From assembly GCA_009760855.2 (NCBI GenBank), contig WPIO01000164.1, forward strand, positions 428,001 to 492,000: DNA of 64,000 nucleotides. The letters are read 5' to 3'. The translations under genes and the position numbers were made by a program. The notes beneath the pieces were generated by a model. That model was not told the DNA's origin. It saw nothing but the letters and a program-made list of their open reading frames with translations, and did not search any database. The first letter of the stretch is position 1. Every line of letters begins with the position of its first letter. Of this stretch, positions 11,546 to 22,556 are shown in pieces. Source of the stretch: Cristatella mucedo (taxonomy: Eukaryota > Bryozoa > Phylactolaemata > Cristatellidae).

Positions 11546-11599
11546 TTTGATTTAGCAAGCATCACTTCTGTGACTTCTTTCTTGTTTTGTTGAGTATTA

Positions 11600-12080
11600 T
11601 TCAAGCAGGAAAAGCCATTTCGTAGTCGCCTATCCTCTACAGCTATGTCTCCCTTCTTCCTGCTAGGTTATCTCAGTTAAATTTATTCAACCCTTTGTGA
11701 CGTCACGTTTAGACTATTGCAATTCCTTTTATCAGTAATTACAGCCTGACTCCTAAACCATCTGCAACTAGTCACGAATTCAGTTGCCCACCCGCTATGT
11801 CCTCAATAGTGCAGCTACCACGTAAACCCATTTCAGCCTGTCCTTCGCCGGCTCCCTATCAAGAATCAAAGTGAGTTCAAGATTCACACTGGATCTAGCA
11901 TGCCACTTTACTCGCTTGCAATTGTTTTACCTGTGCGACCTCCTTTATCCGCACCTATGATCTCGAACATCTATAAATCAACATTTTGAGGTCCCTTCAG
12001 CTTCATCAAAATCAGTTGCACTCCAGCTTTCAGCTCTTAGGCAAGATAAGTCTGAAATTCGCGTCCGTTGGTGGTTTCTA
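11600..12080 (+). mobile_element. Decayed CR1/L2-type LINE fragment, third family
   Basis: Interrupted frames give a FVTSRLDYCNS-like start, then SAATT and a degenerate 'PIKNQ' block as in the C-terminal ORF2 region of the other LINEs, but the nucleotide sequence matches neither LINE-A nor LINE-B. Very decayed. Confidence 0.45.
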
Positions 12081-12106
12081 CCTGCACTGACCATGCAATT
12101 CGCCAG

Positions 12107-12262
12107 GCTACTTTAGTGCAGCGGTTAGGCTGCCGGCTATGACCAATGTCAAAGTAAATTTATTTGACGCCTGAGATGCAGGCTCGAGTCCAGTGGCATT
12201 TTGAAGCGCCTACATAGAATTTGAGTTATCTTTTGGCTATACACAAATCAGTGATACTCTAT
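12107..12262 (+). mobile_element. SINE2 copy
   Basis: tRNA-like head with an A-box-like AGTGCAGCGGTTAGG and a B-box-like GGCTCGAGTCC, followed by GAAGCGCCTACATAGAATTT, the LINE-A-like tail. Matches the copy at 20575. Confidence 0.6.
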
Positions 12263-12794
12263 CAGTGATATTATATCATTTTTAATAACAGCTAGAATGT
12301 CGTTTTTCATACAGCTTTTCCTTAGCCATTGCGAAGGATTCCTTTTTAGGTTATATCTACTCTCTGTGCCTGAAGAATAAATATTTATTAAGTTTCACTA
12401 GGTAGAGGTCTTACTGACCAACGGCCATTAGAGTTTTCATATTTCCTGCAGTAGCTGGCACAAGCATACAACTAGTTGGCTTTTGCTTCTTCGATGTTTT
12501 GCATTTCAATAATACCGGAAGCACTGATTCTCTCAATGCTTCCTAACATGCTTCCATCTACATAAAATACCCATAAAAAAGCTATAAAATCAGCCTATTA
12601 TTACTATTAGTATCGAAGTTATTTGATGATCAACAAGCTACTTATATCCCTTTTGGTGCTACCAGGAAACACATTCCTATGCGATGTAAAGGAAATATAA
12701 AGCAAGTGGTGAATCTGTAACATATTTCTTAACTAACTGTGATATATTCAATGGAATATCAAAAAAAACATTATAATACTAAGCTCTTACTTAA

Positions 12795-13118
12795 GTAATG
12801 TAATGTATCTCCGTCTGTAACTCCACAAAGCCATAAAGACCATGTGGGTGTTACGCAGGAGAGTTTTGTATAGCGCACTCACAGCCTAAGCGGCTTTCGG
12901 TACGCGTTCGGTGCCCAAAAAACTTCGTCTCACGGAACAAAGAGAAAGTTAGAAGCATAGCAGAGTCAGGAAAGCAGTTGAGGTACTGAGTAGCATGAAA
13001 ATAGCAGTTCAGGACCACTGAAAAGGATGAGCCATAGTCCGCAGCAGGAGAGTAGTTGTCATTGCCTAAGAATTTTGGAAGCGTGTTCAACAGTCTAAAG
13101 AGAGCTGAATTTGTATTC
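12795..13118 (-). mobile_element. LINE-B 3' end
   Basis: GTAATGTAATGTATCTCCGT tail followed by the LINE-B 3' UTR (CAGCCTAAGCGGCTTTCGGT) up to the TTTTGGAAGCG block. 5'-truncated. Confidence 0.75.
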
Positions 13119-13536
13119 ACGTGCTTTCAACTCGCTGTATCAGCGTCAGTACTCAAGGCTTACAGGTATATGCTAACATGCTAGCAAAAGCAAGCATGTA
13201 TAATGCTAAGACTAGAATTATCAAGGGTGCTTAATCAAAATTCTGACAACCAATTAGTAGGATCAGTAGCTTGTATGCATTGAGATATGCAATAGCCTGT
13301 ATGCATTGAGATACACATTCATGGAAAGCAAATAATAGGAAAAAAACGACTATTTCACTGGGTCGAATGGATAGTTGACCGAAAAGATGCATATCAACCA
13401 GAGACTTTAAAGATGTAATGTCATTTCAGGCTGTAGCCATAGCTAAGACCTAGGTTCAAACATTTGAGCATTCAATCTGAAGGCTGAATTCCGCCAAAAA
13501 ATGTGTTTAGTGGAAGTGGCGTTGGAGAAACCAGAT

Positions 13537-13593
<57 letters not shown>

Positions 13594-14544
13594 ATACTGT
13601 TGTCGGACTCCGTGCATCGTTCAGGATGAATCATGTGTGCTGATTTTAGGATCTATTTTATAGTGATTACTAAAATGGCCGTTTAAACAATTGATTTGGC
13701 ATATGCAGTCAAATTTGAAGGTAGTTGGTAATTGTTTAGATTCGGTGAGAGATTCGTTTATGCTTGGTAGCTAGCTCCTCGTTTGTTCAATCCAAAATAC
13801 CACTCTGCTGACGGCAAGTACTGTCGTAAATGCTTCAATATTCACTTTACTAAGGTTGTTGTTCCTACTTATAAGTAGAATAACTTGCTTGTGTATCCAA
13901 CATTGCAGTGAATCTAATAAAGGCAAAATAATAGTTTTTATCGATTTTGTGTTGAGTGAAATTCGTGTATTCTGTTACATGTTATTCAACTAGTATCGAC
14001 TTTTGTAAGAAAGAGAATCGATAGGGAGATCGAATTCTGTGAAAATTTCAGCTTGAAGTTGCCATAACTTCAAGTAAAATTAAATAATTCCGTTAGGTTA
14101 ATCGTTCTTGTTTTGTAATTTATATTAAAATTGTTTACAAACATGCACTTGTTAAAGTAAAATACTAGATGATATACTAAGACCAAAAACTTAACCTTTA
14201 TGCAAAACAAAGTTTACTTGACCTTAAGGTCACGTGGCTCCAGTTCGTATCAATCTGGACATTTGATTTCATATTTGGCAAGACGTTCGCGAGAATCGAC
14301 AAGAGTTAGGAAACACGTTCCCTACTGAACCACATAACTTCAAATTATAGCCAGAAACACCGGTCTTGGTTCTTTTTTTTTAACAGGTTGGTTGTTTGGA
14401 GTAAATCTGCAGCAGAAGACGTATAATTTTCTTTAGTGCCCACTGGCTTTCCAAGATTGCCGAACACTTGGGGCCAAGCAAGAGACTATGCGGCCTCTCC
14501 AGCTCGGTCCGCTTATCAGAATGCTTGACATTGTGGCTTCTAGT
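13119..14544. other. Intron sequence with a (TC)n microsatellite
   Basis: 13537-13588 is a pure (TC)n run of about 26 units, which produces spurious Arg-Glu reading frames. No other feature recognised in this stretch. Confidence 0.5.
13537..13588. repeat. (TC)n microsatellite
   Basis: Uninterrupted CT dinucleotides over about 52 bp. Confidence 0.95.
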
Positions 14545-14732
14545 CATCGGTTCTCAACCTGTGGGTCACAATCCATTTGGGGGTCGAACGACCCTTTAAT
14601 AGCGGTCACCTAAGATCATTGGAAAACACGCATTTTCACACTTCTCATCCAATAATTTAATTGCCTGAATCTCGCGACAACATGGTGAACAGTATTGCAT
14701 AGTTTCGTCCATAGGAAAGTTGAGAACCACAG
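14545..14732. mobile_element. SPIN-like hAT MITE
   Basis: 188 bp with terminal inverted repeats: left CATCGGTTCTCAACCT, right AAGTTGAGAACCACAG. Inside are GTGGGTC, GGGGGTCGAACGACCCTTT and GTCACCTAAGATCATTGGAA, closely following the SPIN/hAT non-autonomous consensus as I remember it (one mismatch in the left 16-bp terminus). The left flank CTTCTAGT fits the hAT target preference; the right flank no longer matches it. No transposase inside. Confidence 0.75.
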
Positions 14733-14984
14733 TTATAAATCATACGAATCACTTCTGTTACCTCCAGGACCCACTGATGTTTACTTTCCTCTGCAAAAAA
14801 TATGACACTATTAGTCTAGTTACCATTACCCAATCAAGCTTGTTCATACTTAGATAGTTTTATGCCTGTTCTCCTTCGTGCTTTACATCATGCATGTCAC
14901 TACCCGTTCGTACTGATTCTCCGGCAGCTTTATATAATAATGCACTTGATATATTTATATACTTTACATGATGCACCTACATAG

Positions 14985-15905
14985 TAGTTACAGTTCTCTT
15001 GGCTCACTTTACGACCAAGCGAAACGGAAGTTATTAGTCTTACTTTTCGCAGTTGCCCTATCACATCATTTCTTGCATACCTGCATTGGCTTTCAATCAA
15101 GAAGTACAACGACTTCAAGGTTTATTTAATAATCATAATAATAATAATAATTCACTTGATAAAGCGCCCTCAGAGAACTTAATCTCTATCTAGGCGCCTT
15201 ACATTTGCTGTAAAGTGAAATGCAATTGAATGGTAAGTAAAATCATGCTTGAAGAACAAACGAAATGAATAATATGGTTAGGGGTGACATGCACAGGGTC
15301 AGCATGCAAATTTAGTTAGTGGCAGCATGCACAGTGTCAGCACGCATAAGCACATCAAGGACGAATCACAGGGACCCACTAAGTGCTGTCCTAAATAGGT
15401 GTGTTTTTAGGTTCCTTTTAAATGTGGTCAGGTCAGGGGATGTTCTGGTGCAGGTCGGGAGGGAGTTCCAGGCTTTGGGAGCATATGAACTAAATGCACG
15501 GTCTCCAAAGGATTTAAGGTTTGCATGAGGTATTTATAGACTGTTGGATTCTGAAAAGCAGGTGGTACGATGCTTGGCTTGATGGGGGAGTATGTCAGAG
15601 AGATAGGCTGGAGCCATAGAATGAAGAGACCTAAAAGAGAGCGACAAAGCCTCAACACTTTTGGGACCCTGAATTTCTTAGTTCCAGCCTAAATATCGGA
15701 GCTGCTCCCTCACCACGCGAAACATACTATAGTAACGCCCGGTGTGCTGATTCAGATCGTTAGAGCTATACCTGGTGCAAACCTCAAAGCCCTAGAAGAC
15801 CAATTCTTTAAATTGTAGGCTCCCGTTATCTGGAACTCACTCTCGACTAAGGTAACTGCGTCTCCATGAGCTGGAGACATTTACAATAAGCTATGAAATC
15901 ATCTG
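14985..15905 (+). mobile_element. LINE-A copy interrupted by an opposite LINE-A
   Basis: Plus-strand C-terminal ORF2 pieces at 14985-15125 (CIGFQSR, a frame-shifted form of 'LHWLPIK') and 15656-15905 (a degenerate WNSLSTKVTASP). The gap is filled exactly by the minus-strand LINE-A at 15126-15655. Confidence 0.55.
15126..15655 (-). mobile_element. LINE-A 3' end inserted in another LINE-A
   Basis: (AAT)n tail, GATAAAGCGCCCTCAGAGAA 3' end, then 3' UTR and C-terminal ORF2 on the minus strand. Little decayed compared with the copy it interrupts, so it is younger. Confidence 0.75.
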
Positions 15906-16184
15906 CTTATCGCAGTATTATTTTGTTAATTGCGTTTGCCGTGCTTCTTAGGCTTATGCAATCTGACACTGTTTGAGTTGTTGCTAACCGGTTTCGCATA
16001 TTTTTATTAAGTTCTCTCGCGCCTAGTAATTATTTGAGATGCAAACTAAATAAGCAACTATTAGGCTATCGTTAAGATGAAAAAATCTGGTATTGTGATT
16101 TCAAAAAATAAATATAAACTGATATATTTAGATATATATACATTATATAATGAAAATTTAGTATGAATAGTTTCATAACCTTAC

Positions 16185-16373
16185 TGGTGCAAATCGGCGG
16201 GCTCTGGCTCCAATTTCCACTTGAAGTGCAATTTATCGTAACCACCTGCTGCTTTGACAGCAAATCGTGATGACCGGGAGGACAGACATACGTGACGCTG
16301 CTTCCGAAGTTGTAGTCATATCCTACCAGCCGATATATTTGAGTGCCGTCTCCTGGTCGACCACAACTGATTA
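16185..16373 (-). CDS. Exon 16: sushi (CCP) domain
   Basis: 189-bp phase 1-1 exon, 63 codons; acceptor GCTTTCACAG, donor GTAAGG. A clean domain: ISCGRPGDGTQ, SSVTYVCPPGHHDLL, TINCTSSGNWSQ and PPICT. The W-S-x-S-P-P-x-C ending is canonical. Separated from exon 15 by a 103-bp intron, so the pair may be a local duplication, though the sequences have diverged. Confidence 0.88.
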
Positions 16374-16476
16374 CTGTGAAAGCATTTATAGTTCAAAAGG
16401 TCTAACAATAAATGAACTAAATCGCTGCTGCAAATTTTCGGATTATATATATTCAGTGAGCGGTAAAAATTCCTAC

Positions 16477-16671
16477 CTTTGCAAGGCGAAAGCTTGGAAT
16501 TCTCCCAGGAGCCATTGGCATGACACTCCAAAAACTGTTGGGAGTCATTGAGTGAGGCAGTATACCCAATGTGGCAGTACACGAAGACCTTTGACCCCAC
16601 TATGGAGGGAAGAAAGGGCTCGATCAAACTTGAGTGCATAGGCGTCGTTGGTGGTTCGATGCAAAGTGCAA
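16477..16671 (-). CDS. Exon 15: sushi (CCP) domain
   Basis: 195-bp phase 1-1 exon, 65 codons; acceptor TATCATTGCAG, donor GTAGGA. Cysteines at ALCIEPPTT, KVFVYCHIGYTASLN, FLECHANGSWE and LSPCK. The next sushi exon begins only 103 bp further on. Confidence 0.85.
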
Positions 16672-16899
16672 CTGCAATGATAAGAGCACTATTACCGAAA
16701 CTTTGAGTAAGCACAGCAAATTTAATACCTTTTGGGAAGCCGTCGTCACGAGTAGTGCTGTAAACGTCTGCAAGTAGACGGACCTGGTCCGTGCAGCAAT
16801 ATAATATCATGTATGGCCATCCCTGGCTCCGAAAAACCGCAAAGAATGAGAAGTGTTTTATTCGGGAGTTCTCTCCTTAGTGCACTTAAAGCATGAAAG

Positions 16900-17060
16900 C
16901 TTTGGTTGGCATGCTGACTTAATCTTAGGCAACCAGGAGGAAGTGAGAAACTGATCCAATGAGGGAATTTGAGGTAGAGGTTAGTATGGTAGTAGCAGCC
17001 CGCTCTGGCTGAAAAAGCTGTGCCAGTGTCAGCGGCATGAGATAGGATAAAATAAATAAA
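16900..17060 (-). mobile_element. Possible decayed LINE-B 3' UTR
   Basis: 16930-17035 loosely follows the LINE-B order (GTGAGAAACTG, TTTGAGGTAGAGGTTAG, GTAGTAGCAGC, CTGAAAAAG), then an AT-rich tail. Too diverged to be sure. Confidence 0.35.
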
Positions 17061-17071
17061 GTAAATAAATA

Positions 17072-17243
17072 AATCCTAGATGATTAAACAGACTCTTTTT
17101 GTATAGCGACAGAAGAGCCTTTACGGCTATCACCACCGCTTGCAGTGGCGATAAAGAATCGCCCACTGCAGGAATCGAACACACGACCTCGGGACCGAGG
17201 TCGTAAAAGCAACCGCCTAACCTAGTGTGCCATCACGGCTCAC
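17072..17243 (-). mobile_element. SINE1 (tRNA-derived)
   Basis: Minus-strand copy: GAGCCGTGATGGC head, A-box-like region, hairpin CGACCTCGG/CCGAGGTCG, B-box-like GTTCGATTCC (decayed here), GGGCGATTCTTTATCGCCAC, then GCTCTTCTGTCGCTATACAA and a 3' end without A-tail. Confidence 0.75.
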
Positions 17244-17245
17244 CA

Positions 17246-17330
17246 TAATAATAATAACAATAACAATAATGCACTTGATAAAGCACCTCCAGAGAAATCA
17301 ATCTCTCTCTAGGCGCTTTACATTTGCTGT
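17246..17330 (-). mobile_element. LINE-A tail only
   Basis: (AAT/AAC)n then GCACTTGATAAAGC and CTCTCTAGGCGCTTTACATT. Directly abuts SINE1. Confidence 0.7.
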
Positions 17331-17613
17331 GCATTTCTTCAGAATTGTCGAGGCAACTATAGTGAAATTATCTGAGTACACAATAACCTTAAAGTGGAGG
17401 AGCCTGCAATTGTAATTAGAGCTTCTAGTGTACGCTTTCTGGTCACTATGCTGTGGTTTGCTGCTGATTTTGGCAGATTGAGGTCGATTGTTGTATGAGA
17501 CCGCACGGTTGCAGTCGATTGCACTGCATTGCATGAGAAAGCGTGTGCACAATTGAGCGAAATTTGTGACTGCAGAAGAATTATAGACTATTTTCTAAGT
17601 CATGGATCTGTAG

Positions 17614-18000
17614 AGCAATAATAACAATAATGATATGCATTTAACATAGCGCTCTCAGAGAACTCATTCTCTTGCTATGCACTTCTCAGTTCCTAAAAAG
17701 AGAAGCACGATTGAGTGGTAAGTCATAGTACACTTAATAAACAACAAGAACAACCTGGTTAGGGGTGCCATGCTCAGGGTCAGCACTCATAAACACATAA
17801 AGGACGATAGAAAGGGAGCCAATAAATTCTGCCATAAACACATGCAGTTTTAGTTTTTTTATTGTAAAAAATTCAAGAGATGTCGTGACGCAAGGCAAAA
17901 ATGAGTTCAAGGTTTTGAGAGCATACAAACTAAAGGCACAGTCTCCATAGGATTTTAGAGTCGTTAGCGGTATGGGTGAACATTTATATGCTTAAAAGCC
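17614..18000 (-). mobile_element. LINE-A 3' end, older copy
   Basis: Tail, GCGCTCTCAGAGAACTCATT, then ACCTGGTTAGGGGTGCCATG and the 3' UTR to the start of the C-terminal ORF2. Many substitutions and small deletions. Confidence 0.65.
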
Positions 18001-18054
18001 AAAGCTAGTTGGCTCCTTAATTAATGGAATATCTGCTCAAAAAGCTTGACTTAC

Positions 18055-18276
18055 TTTGGCATGATGGTGTTTCCTGACTAAAAGCACCCGATGCATCACA
18101 ATGCACATCAACAAAGGCACTTCCATTTGAAAAATAACCAGGTAGGCATGTATACCGTACGAAATCACCATATGTCAAGTAGCCTGTATAGTTCCCATCA
18201 GGGAATAATTGTTCAAGTTGCAATAGCTTAACGTCGGACGTGTTGATGCCTTTAGGAGGATGTGAGCACCGAATAG
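18055..18276 (-). CDS. Exon 14: sushi (CCP) domain
   Basis: 222-bp phase 1-1 exon, 74 codons; acceptor ATATCTTTTCAG, donor GTAAGT. Cysteines at IRCSHPPKG, FVRYTCLPGYFSNGS, VDVHCDASGAF and TPSCQ. The stretch between the first and second cysteine is longer than usual for sushi and carries an N-glycosylation site (GNYTGY). Confidence 0.85.
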
Positions 18277-19084
18277 CTGAAAAGATATGAAATTTTATTA
18301 ATATTAACTTTAGATATTTCTGGATTCCGTTTCTTCTAATTTTTACATTTACTAAATCTGCTCTCGTGCAGCTGCCACTGCAGCTGAGCCTTATCAGCTA
18401 AGTAAATTTCAATTTAAACTGGCGTTATTTTGTAGATACAGACTCCATAAAAGGTCCTAACGACTTCTACGTGTAGGCTGTATCTTTTTTAGTTAGGTTT
18501 GACGATTTTCGATCTTATTTTATCTGCTCAATTAGTTTGCATAAAATTTAAAATCACGCATGGATTACTATTTAGCAAACTACACTTTGAATGCCTCATT
18601 TTAGTCTTGGAGATATGCTTAGATTAATTTTAATGCAAATATATATAAGCTCCTCTCTGCCTATTTCTTTCATTGCACAAAGTTTTGAGTGTGCTTGTGA
18701 GTGCATGGTTTAATTTCTTTGTCAAAATAGCGAACAGCTTGTACCAGGTTATAGAAATATTCAGAGAATAAACGTTTACTTTTATTAATTGAGATACAAT
18801 TCATTATTATTGCACGTAAGAAAGCAAACAGGAATGCATATCAGTTTATTATACTTACTGGCTGGCAGAATATAGTTATTTGAAAAGAATCACACCAGCA
18901 AGCTAGTGTGGACAAGGGATAATGTTCCTTCAATAACAACTGAACCTGCACCATGAGTGATTAAATACCAGCACCTTGATCCTAGGAAAGCGGTAGACTA
19001 AATGCAGTTAAGAAGAGGGTAGCTACATTAGAGCTGTAATAAATACCAACATGATCTTTGAAACGAGTCAGATAAAAAATATTC

Positions 19085-19247
19085 AAGCTGATTAAACAGC
19101 CTCTTTTTGTATAGCGACAGAAGAGCCTTTACGGCTATCATCACCGCTTGCAGGGGCAATAAAGGATCGCCCACCGAAGGAACCGAACCCACGACCTCGG
19201 GACCGAGGTCGTGAAAGCAACCGCCTTACCTAGTGCGCCATCATGGC
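19085..19247 (-). mobile_element. SINE1 (tRNA-derived)
   Basis: Well-preserved copy. 19190-19213 is a perfect hairpin, CACGACCTCGG - GA - CCGAGGTCGTG, next to GGGTTCGGTTCC (B-box-like). Confidence 0.8.
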
Positions 19248-19318
19248 AATAGATTCGTATTTACCTCGATATTTGTAGCTTTCATTTGTCATTTACCTTG
19301 ATTTACACTCATACGTAC

Positions 19319-19525
19319 CTTCGCAGTTAATTGGAACATCCGGTGACCATTTACCATCATTCGCGCAAATGCTGAGAGCCTCAACACTGTTGCTCTCGTG
19401 GTCAGTAACGTAACCATAATCACAAGCATACACCACGGTTTCCCCGGCCTTCCAACCACCATAAGAAGATAATATTTCAGGATGGGAGTGTCTTCCATTA
19501 GTCACGTTATCTGGGCAAGTAGCAC
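19319..19525 (-). CDS. Exon 13: sushi (CCP) domain
   Basis: 207-bp phase 1-1 exon, 69 codons; acceptor ACTTTTTTAAG, donor GTACGT. Near-consensus start ATCPDNVTNGRH, then GETVVYACDYGYVTDHES, ALSICANDGKWSP and INCE. Clean complete domain. The 9 kb intron before it holds LINE and SINE copies including two long LINEs. Confidence 0.85.
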
Positions 19526-20574
19526 CTTAAAAAAGTGTAACCTCCGAAGTTAGCTAGCAGCATGTTGTAGACAATTATAATTATAGACTAGTGAATCACC
19601 AAAGCATAAAAATCCCTATTGATTCTTGATAAAAGGTCGAGAGACTCAAATTATCAGACGCTTATGGTCACTAATCAAATAATGGAAATTAATGAATCAT
19701 GAATTCATTTTTCCTCAAAGCAGTATCAACCTATGTATTCACAGGTATTCGTTGAAATTGTGCCAGCTTCTAGCCTCGGCATGCCATCAAATAACTTTTT
19801 TTATTTATCACTCCCCTGTGTTTTAATCAAGAAATATAATTTCGCTCTCTGTTCTTAATTTAAAAAACTAACTAAATAAAGATTGTAGAAAACATTTATC
19901 CACATATGAGACTATTCGTTTGTAATCCTCTGGTAAATGATTTCAAGCTAAACGTCCAGAAATATTTAGAACATTTGCAATGTAATGGAATCATTCTAAA
20001 TGATGACTTGGCATAACGAAGACCAGATATACATGTGATAACGTTGGTGTGATTTACACGTAAGATTTTAGCGTAAAAAATTAACAGGCAAACCATCTGT
20101 ATGTAGGATATGAACTAGAAGAAAGTATCAACATACAAAAACGTACACCTATGCCTGCTTTGCATGCCACTTGCGTCATGACTAGCTGAGCTTTGGTACA
20201 TCGAAGAACATTTTTGCAGCATATCGAGTTACATGCTTACTTTTGAAATTGAAGCAGCTTATTCCAAATACATCTTAGTTCATTGAATTTGCATAAACGG
20301 GCCAATAACTGGCAGTTGATCTGAGTTTCAAATGTTTTTCACTCTATTTTGTATACTTCTGCTTTAGCAGTTAAATTGTTATTTAGATTAGATACGTTTT
20401 GCTATAAATTGTATTAGACCTCTTTTGAACTGTATATTATGCACACCCAAGCATTAACACCAAAAAATATTCAAGCAAAATCAAAAGCAAAAACAATAAA
20501 TCGTGTCAAGAAGTCATAAAAAAGAAACCTAAATTATGGCCTTTCGATTATCGTAGTTACTTCTTTGAAGAGTA
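19526..20574. other. Intron sequence, nothing recognised
   Basis: AT-rich intron before SINE2; no repeat family or exon signal recognised. Confidence 0.4.
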
Positions 20575-20735
20575 GCCGAGCTGGATTGGTCCAGCGGTCA
20601 AGGTGCTCGCCCCGACTAAGGTCTGGCTGAGGTCGTGGGCTCAAGCCCTGAGGCACATGTGAAGCGCCTGAATAGAGATTTAGTTCTCTTGGGGCGCTAT
20701 ACAAACAAATTATATTATTATTATATTATAAGAGC
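20575..20735 (+). mobile_element. SINE2 with LINE-A-like tail
   Basis: tRNA-like head (AGCCGAGCTGGATTGGTCCA, B-box-like GGGCTCAAGCCC) followed by GAAGCGCCTGAATAGAGATT, TAGTTCTCTTGGGGCGCTAT and (ATT)n. The second half parallels the LINE-A 3' end. Confidence 0.7.
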
Positions 20736-21159
20736 AATATCACCAAGAGCTAAACACTAGACTCGAGTGGATAAATATAATGCTGCTTGTGAATCCCATG
20801 ACTACCACACCACAGCCTAAGCGATCCCGATCTATTTGCTGCAACGAATTCACACTGTTGAACATGGCGAGTGTACATTTCAATTATTCTGTCATTAAGT
20901 GAAACTTGTGTTAGCATTATTATTACGCCGTTCAACAGTGGTTGGGTTAAGGGACACTGACTTCAACATAACCATTGAAGGTTCTTCGAGCGAAAAGAGG
21001 TCATTCTTGTTATTTGAGTACATTCCTTTAATTACCAAAACATTATAACTGACTTCTCTAAATTAAGGAAAGATGCAGCTGCTGCATGCAATAGATCAGC
21101 TTAAATACAACCAATCAAGCGACGATATACACACTAAGTACACCTAACGGCTGCTCGAA

Positions 21160-21925
21160 GTCTGTGTTGTCATGAATCACTACAAGTCTGACCTTCTAGG
21201 TGATTGACGACTTAGGCTAGCTTCTCATGTCACCAAAGCACAGAGAAGGCCTGCTGGCCCAAAGGCATGTGCATGCTAGCACGTACAGCTGGTACAAAAC
21301 TCTGAAGCTAGGCTTGCCTTTCGTAAGCATCGCTGTTGTCACATCTCACCACTTCTTTCCGACCTGCTCTTGCAATCAATCGAGCAACGAACTGACTTCG
21401 AGGTTTTGTCGCTCACTTTCAGGTTCCTTCATGCTTTCACTCCAACCTATCTTTTAGATCTACTTCCGCACCAGGCCAAGCATTGCACCACCCGCTTTTC
21501 GGAATCCAACAGTTTAATAATACCTCGTACAAACCACAAATCCTTTGAAAACCGGGCACTGAGTTCCTATGTTCCAAAAGCCTGGAATTCACTCCCAAAT
21601 TGTGTCACAGCATCCCCTGACTTGACCACATGTAAAAAGAAATTAAAACGCAACCTATCTAGGACAGCATTTATCAGCTCCCTGTGACTCCTCCTGTATG
21701 TGCTAATTCATGCTGACACTATGCAGGCTGCCACTAACCACACTAGCATGCTGACCCTGTGCATAGCACCCCTAACTATGTTATTCATGTTGTTTATCAA
21801 GCACGTTACCACTCACCATTCAATAGCATATCCCTTTGAAGCAAATCTAAAGCCCTTAGAAAGAGATTGAGTTCACAGAAAAGGAGACTGCTTTATCAAG
21901 TGGATTATTGGTATTATTATTAAGA
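21160..21925 (+). mobile_element. LINE-A 3' end, 5'-truncated
   Basis: C-terminal ORF2 with SLSNEQRTDFEVLSLTFR-like sequence and YVPKAWNSLPNC, 3' UTR, and a slightly altered tail (CCCTTAGAAAGAGATTGAGT, (ATT)n). 105 open codons remain. Confidence 0.75.
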
Positions 21926-22389
21926 TGAAATAATAGAATTATCACAGTAATTGTATTTATAGATATATATTTTTAATATTAATATTATTATTGTAATCAC
22001 GTACGTAATAATTCAATTTCAAATGAGAACCGGTTACGTGACTGCAGGCCAAGCCAAACGCTGCCACTGCTGATTTACGGAAGTGTCGGTTTTTTAAGCG
22101 ATCTGCCTAAGATAACTTGGCGAACTTCAGTCAGTGAAAGATATAGGGAAAAGCCGCTTCCGGTGGAAACACATTAAATGCACCTACTGTTACTTCGCTA
22201 ATTTTGGCACAGTATAAATCTTTTGATACTATTATTACCATTACAAACTTGTAAATGTTAAGCTAATTTAGGAACTTATTGATGAATGAATCGTGATGCT
22301 ACGGACTTAATTTCTGCAAGACTAGTGTCACTGCTCACTATATACTTGCTTATTCAACCTTTAGCTGTCTTTTTCATTTTTATTCATTG
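21926..22389. other. Intron sequence, AT-rich
   Basis: Nothing recognised between LINE-A and SINE1. Confidence 0.4.
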
Positions 22390-22556
22390 TACTAGCTGAC
22401 TCAACAGCCTCTTTTTATAGCGACAGAAAATAATGTATTGCTATCGCCACCGCTTGCAGTAGCGATAAAGTATCTTCCACCACAGCTTTTGAACCCACGA
22501 CCTTGGGACCAAGGTCGTGAAAAGCAACCCCTTACCCACTGTGCCATCACGGCTCA
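22390..22556 (-). mobile_element. SINE1 (tRNA-derived)
   Basis: Minus-strand copy with the hairpin changed in step on both arms (ACGACCTTGG/CCAAGGTCGT). Confidence 0.7.

Noticed and set aside
13443-13634. Arg-Glu repeat protein
   Set aside because: Artefact of the (TC)n microsatellite read on the minus strand.
17072-17243. Functional tRNA gene
   Set aside because: Has A/B-box-like parts but an oversized hairpin, no acceptor-stem pairing, and dispersed diverged copies: a SINE.
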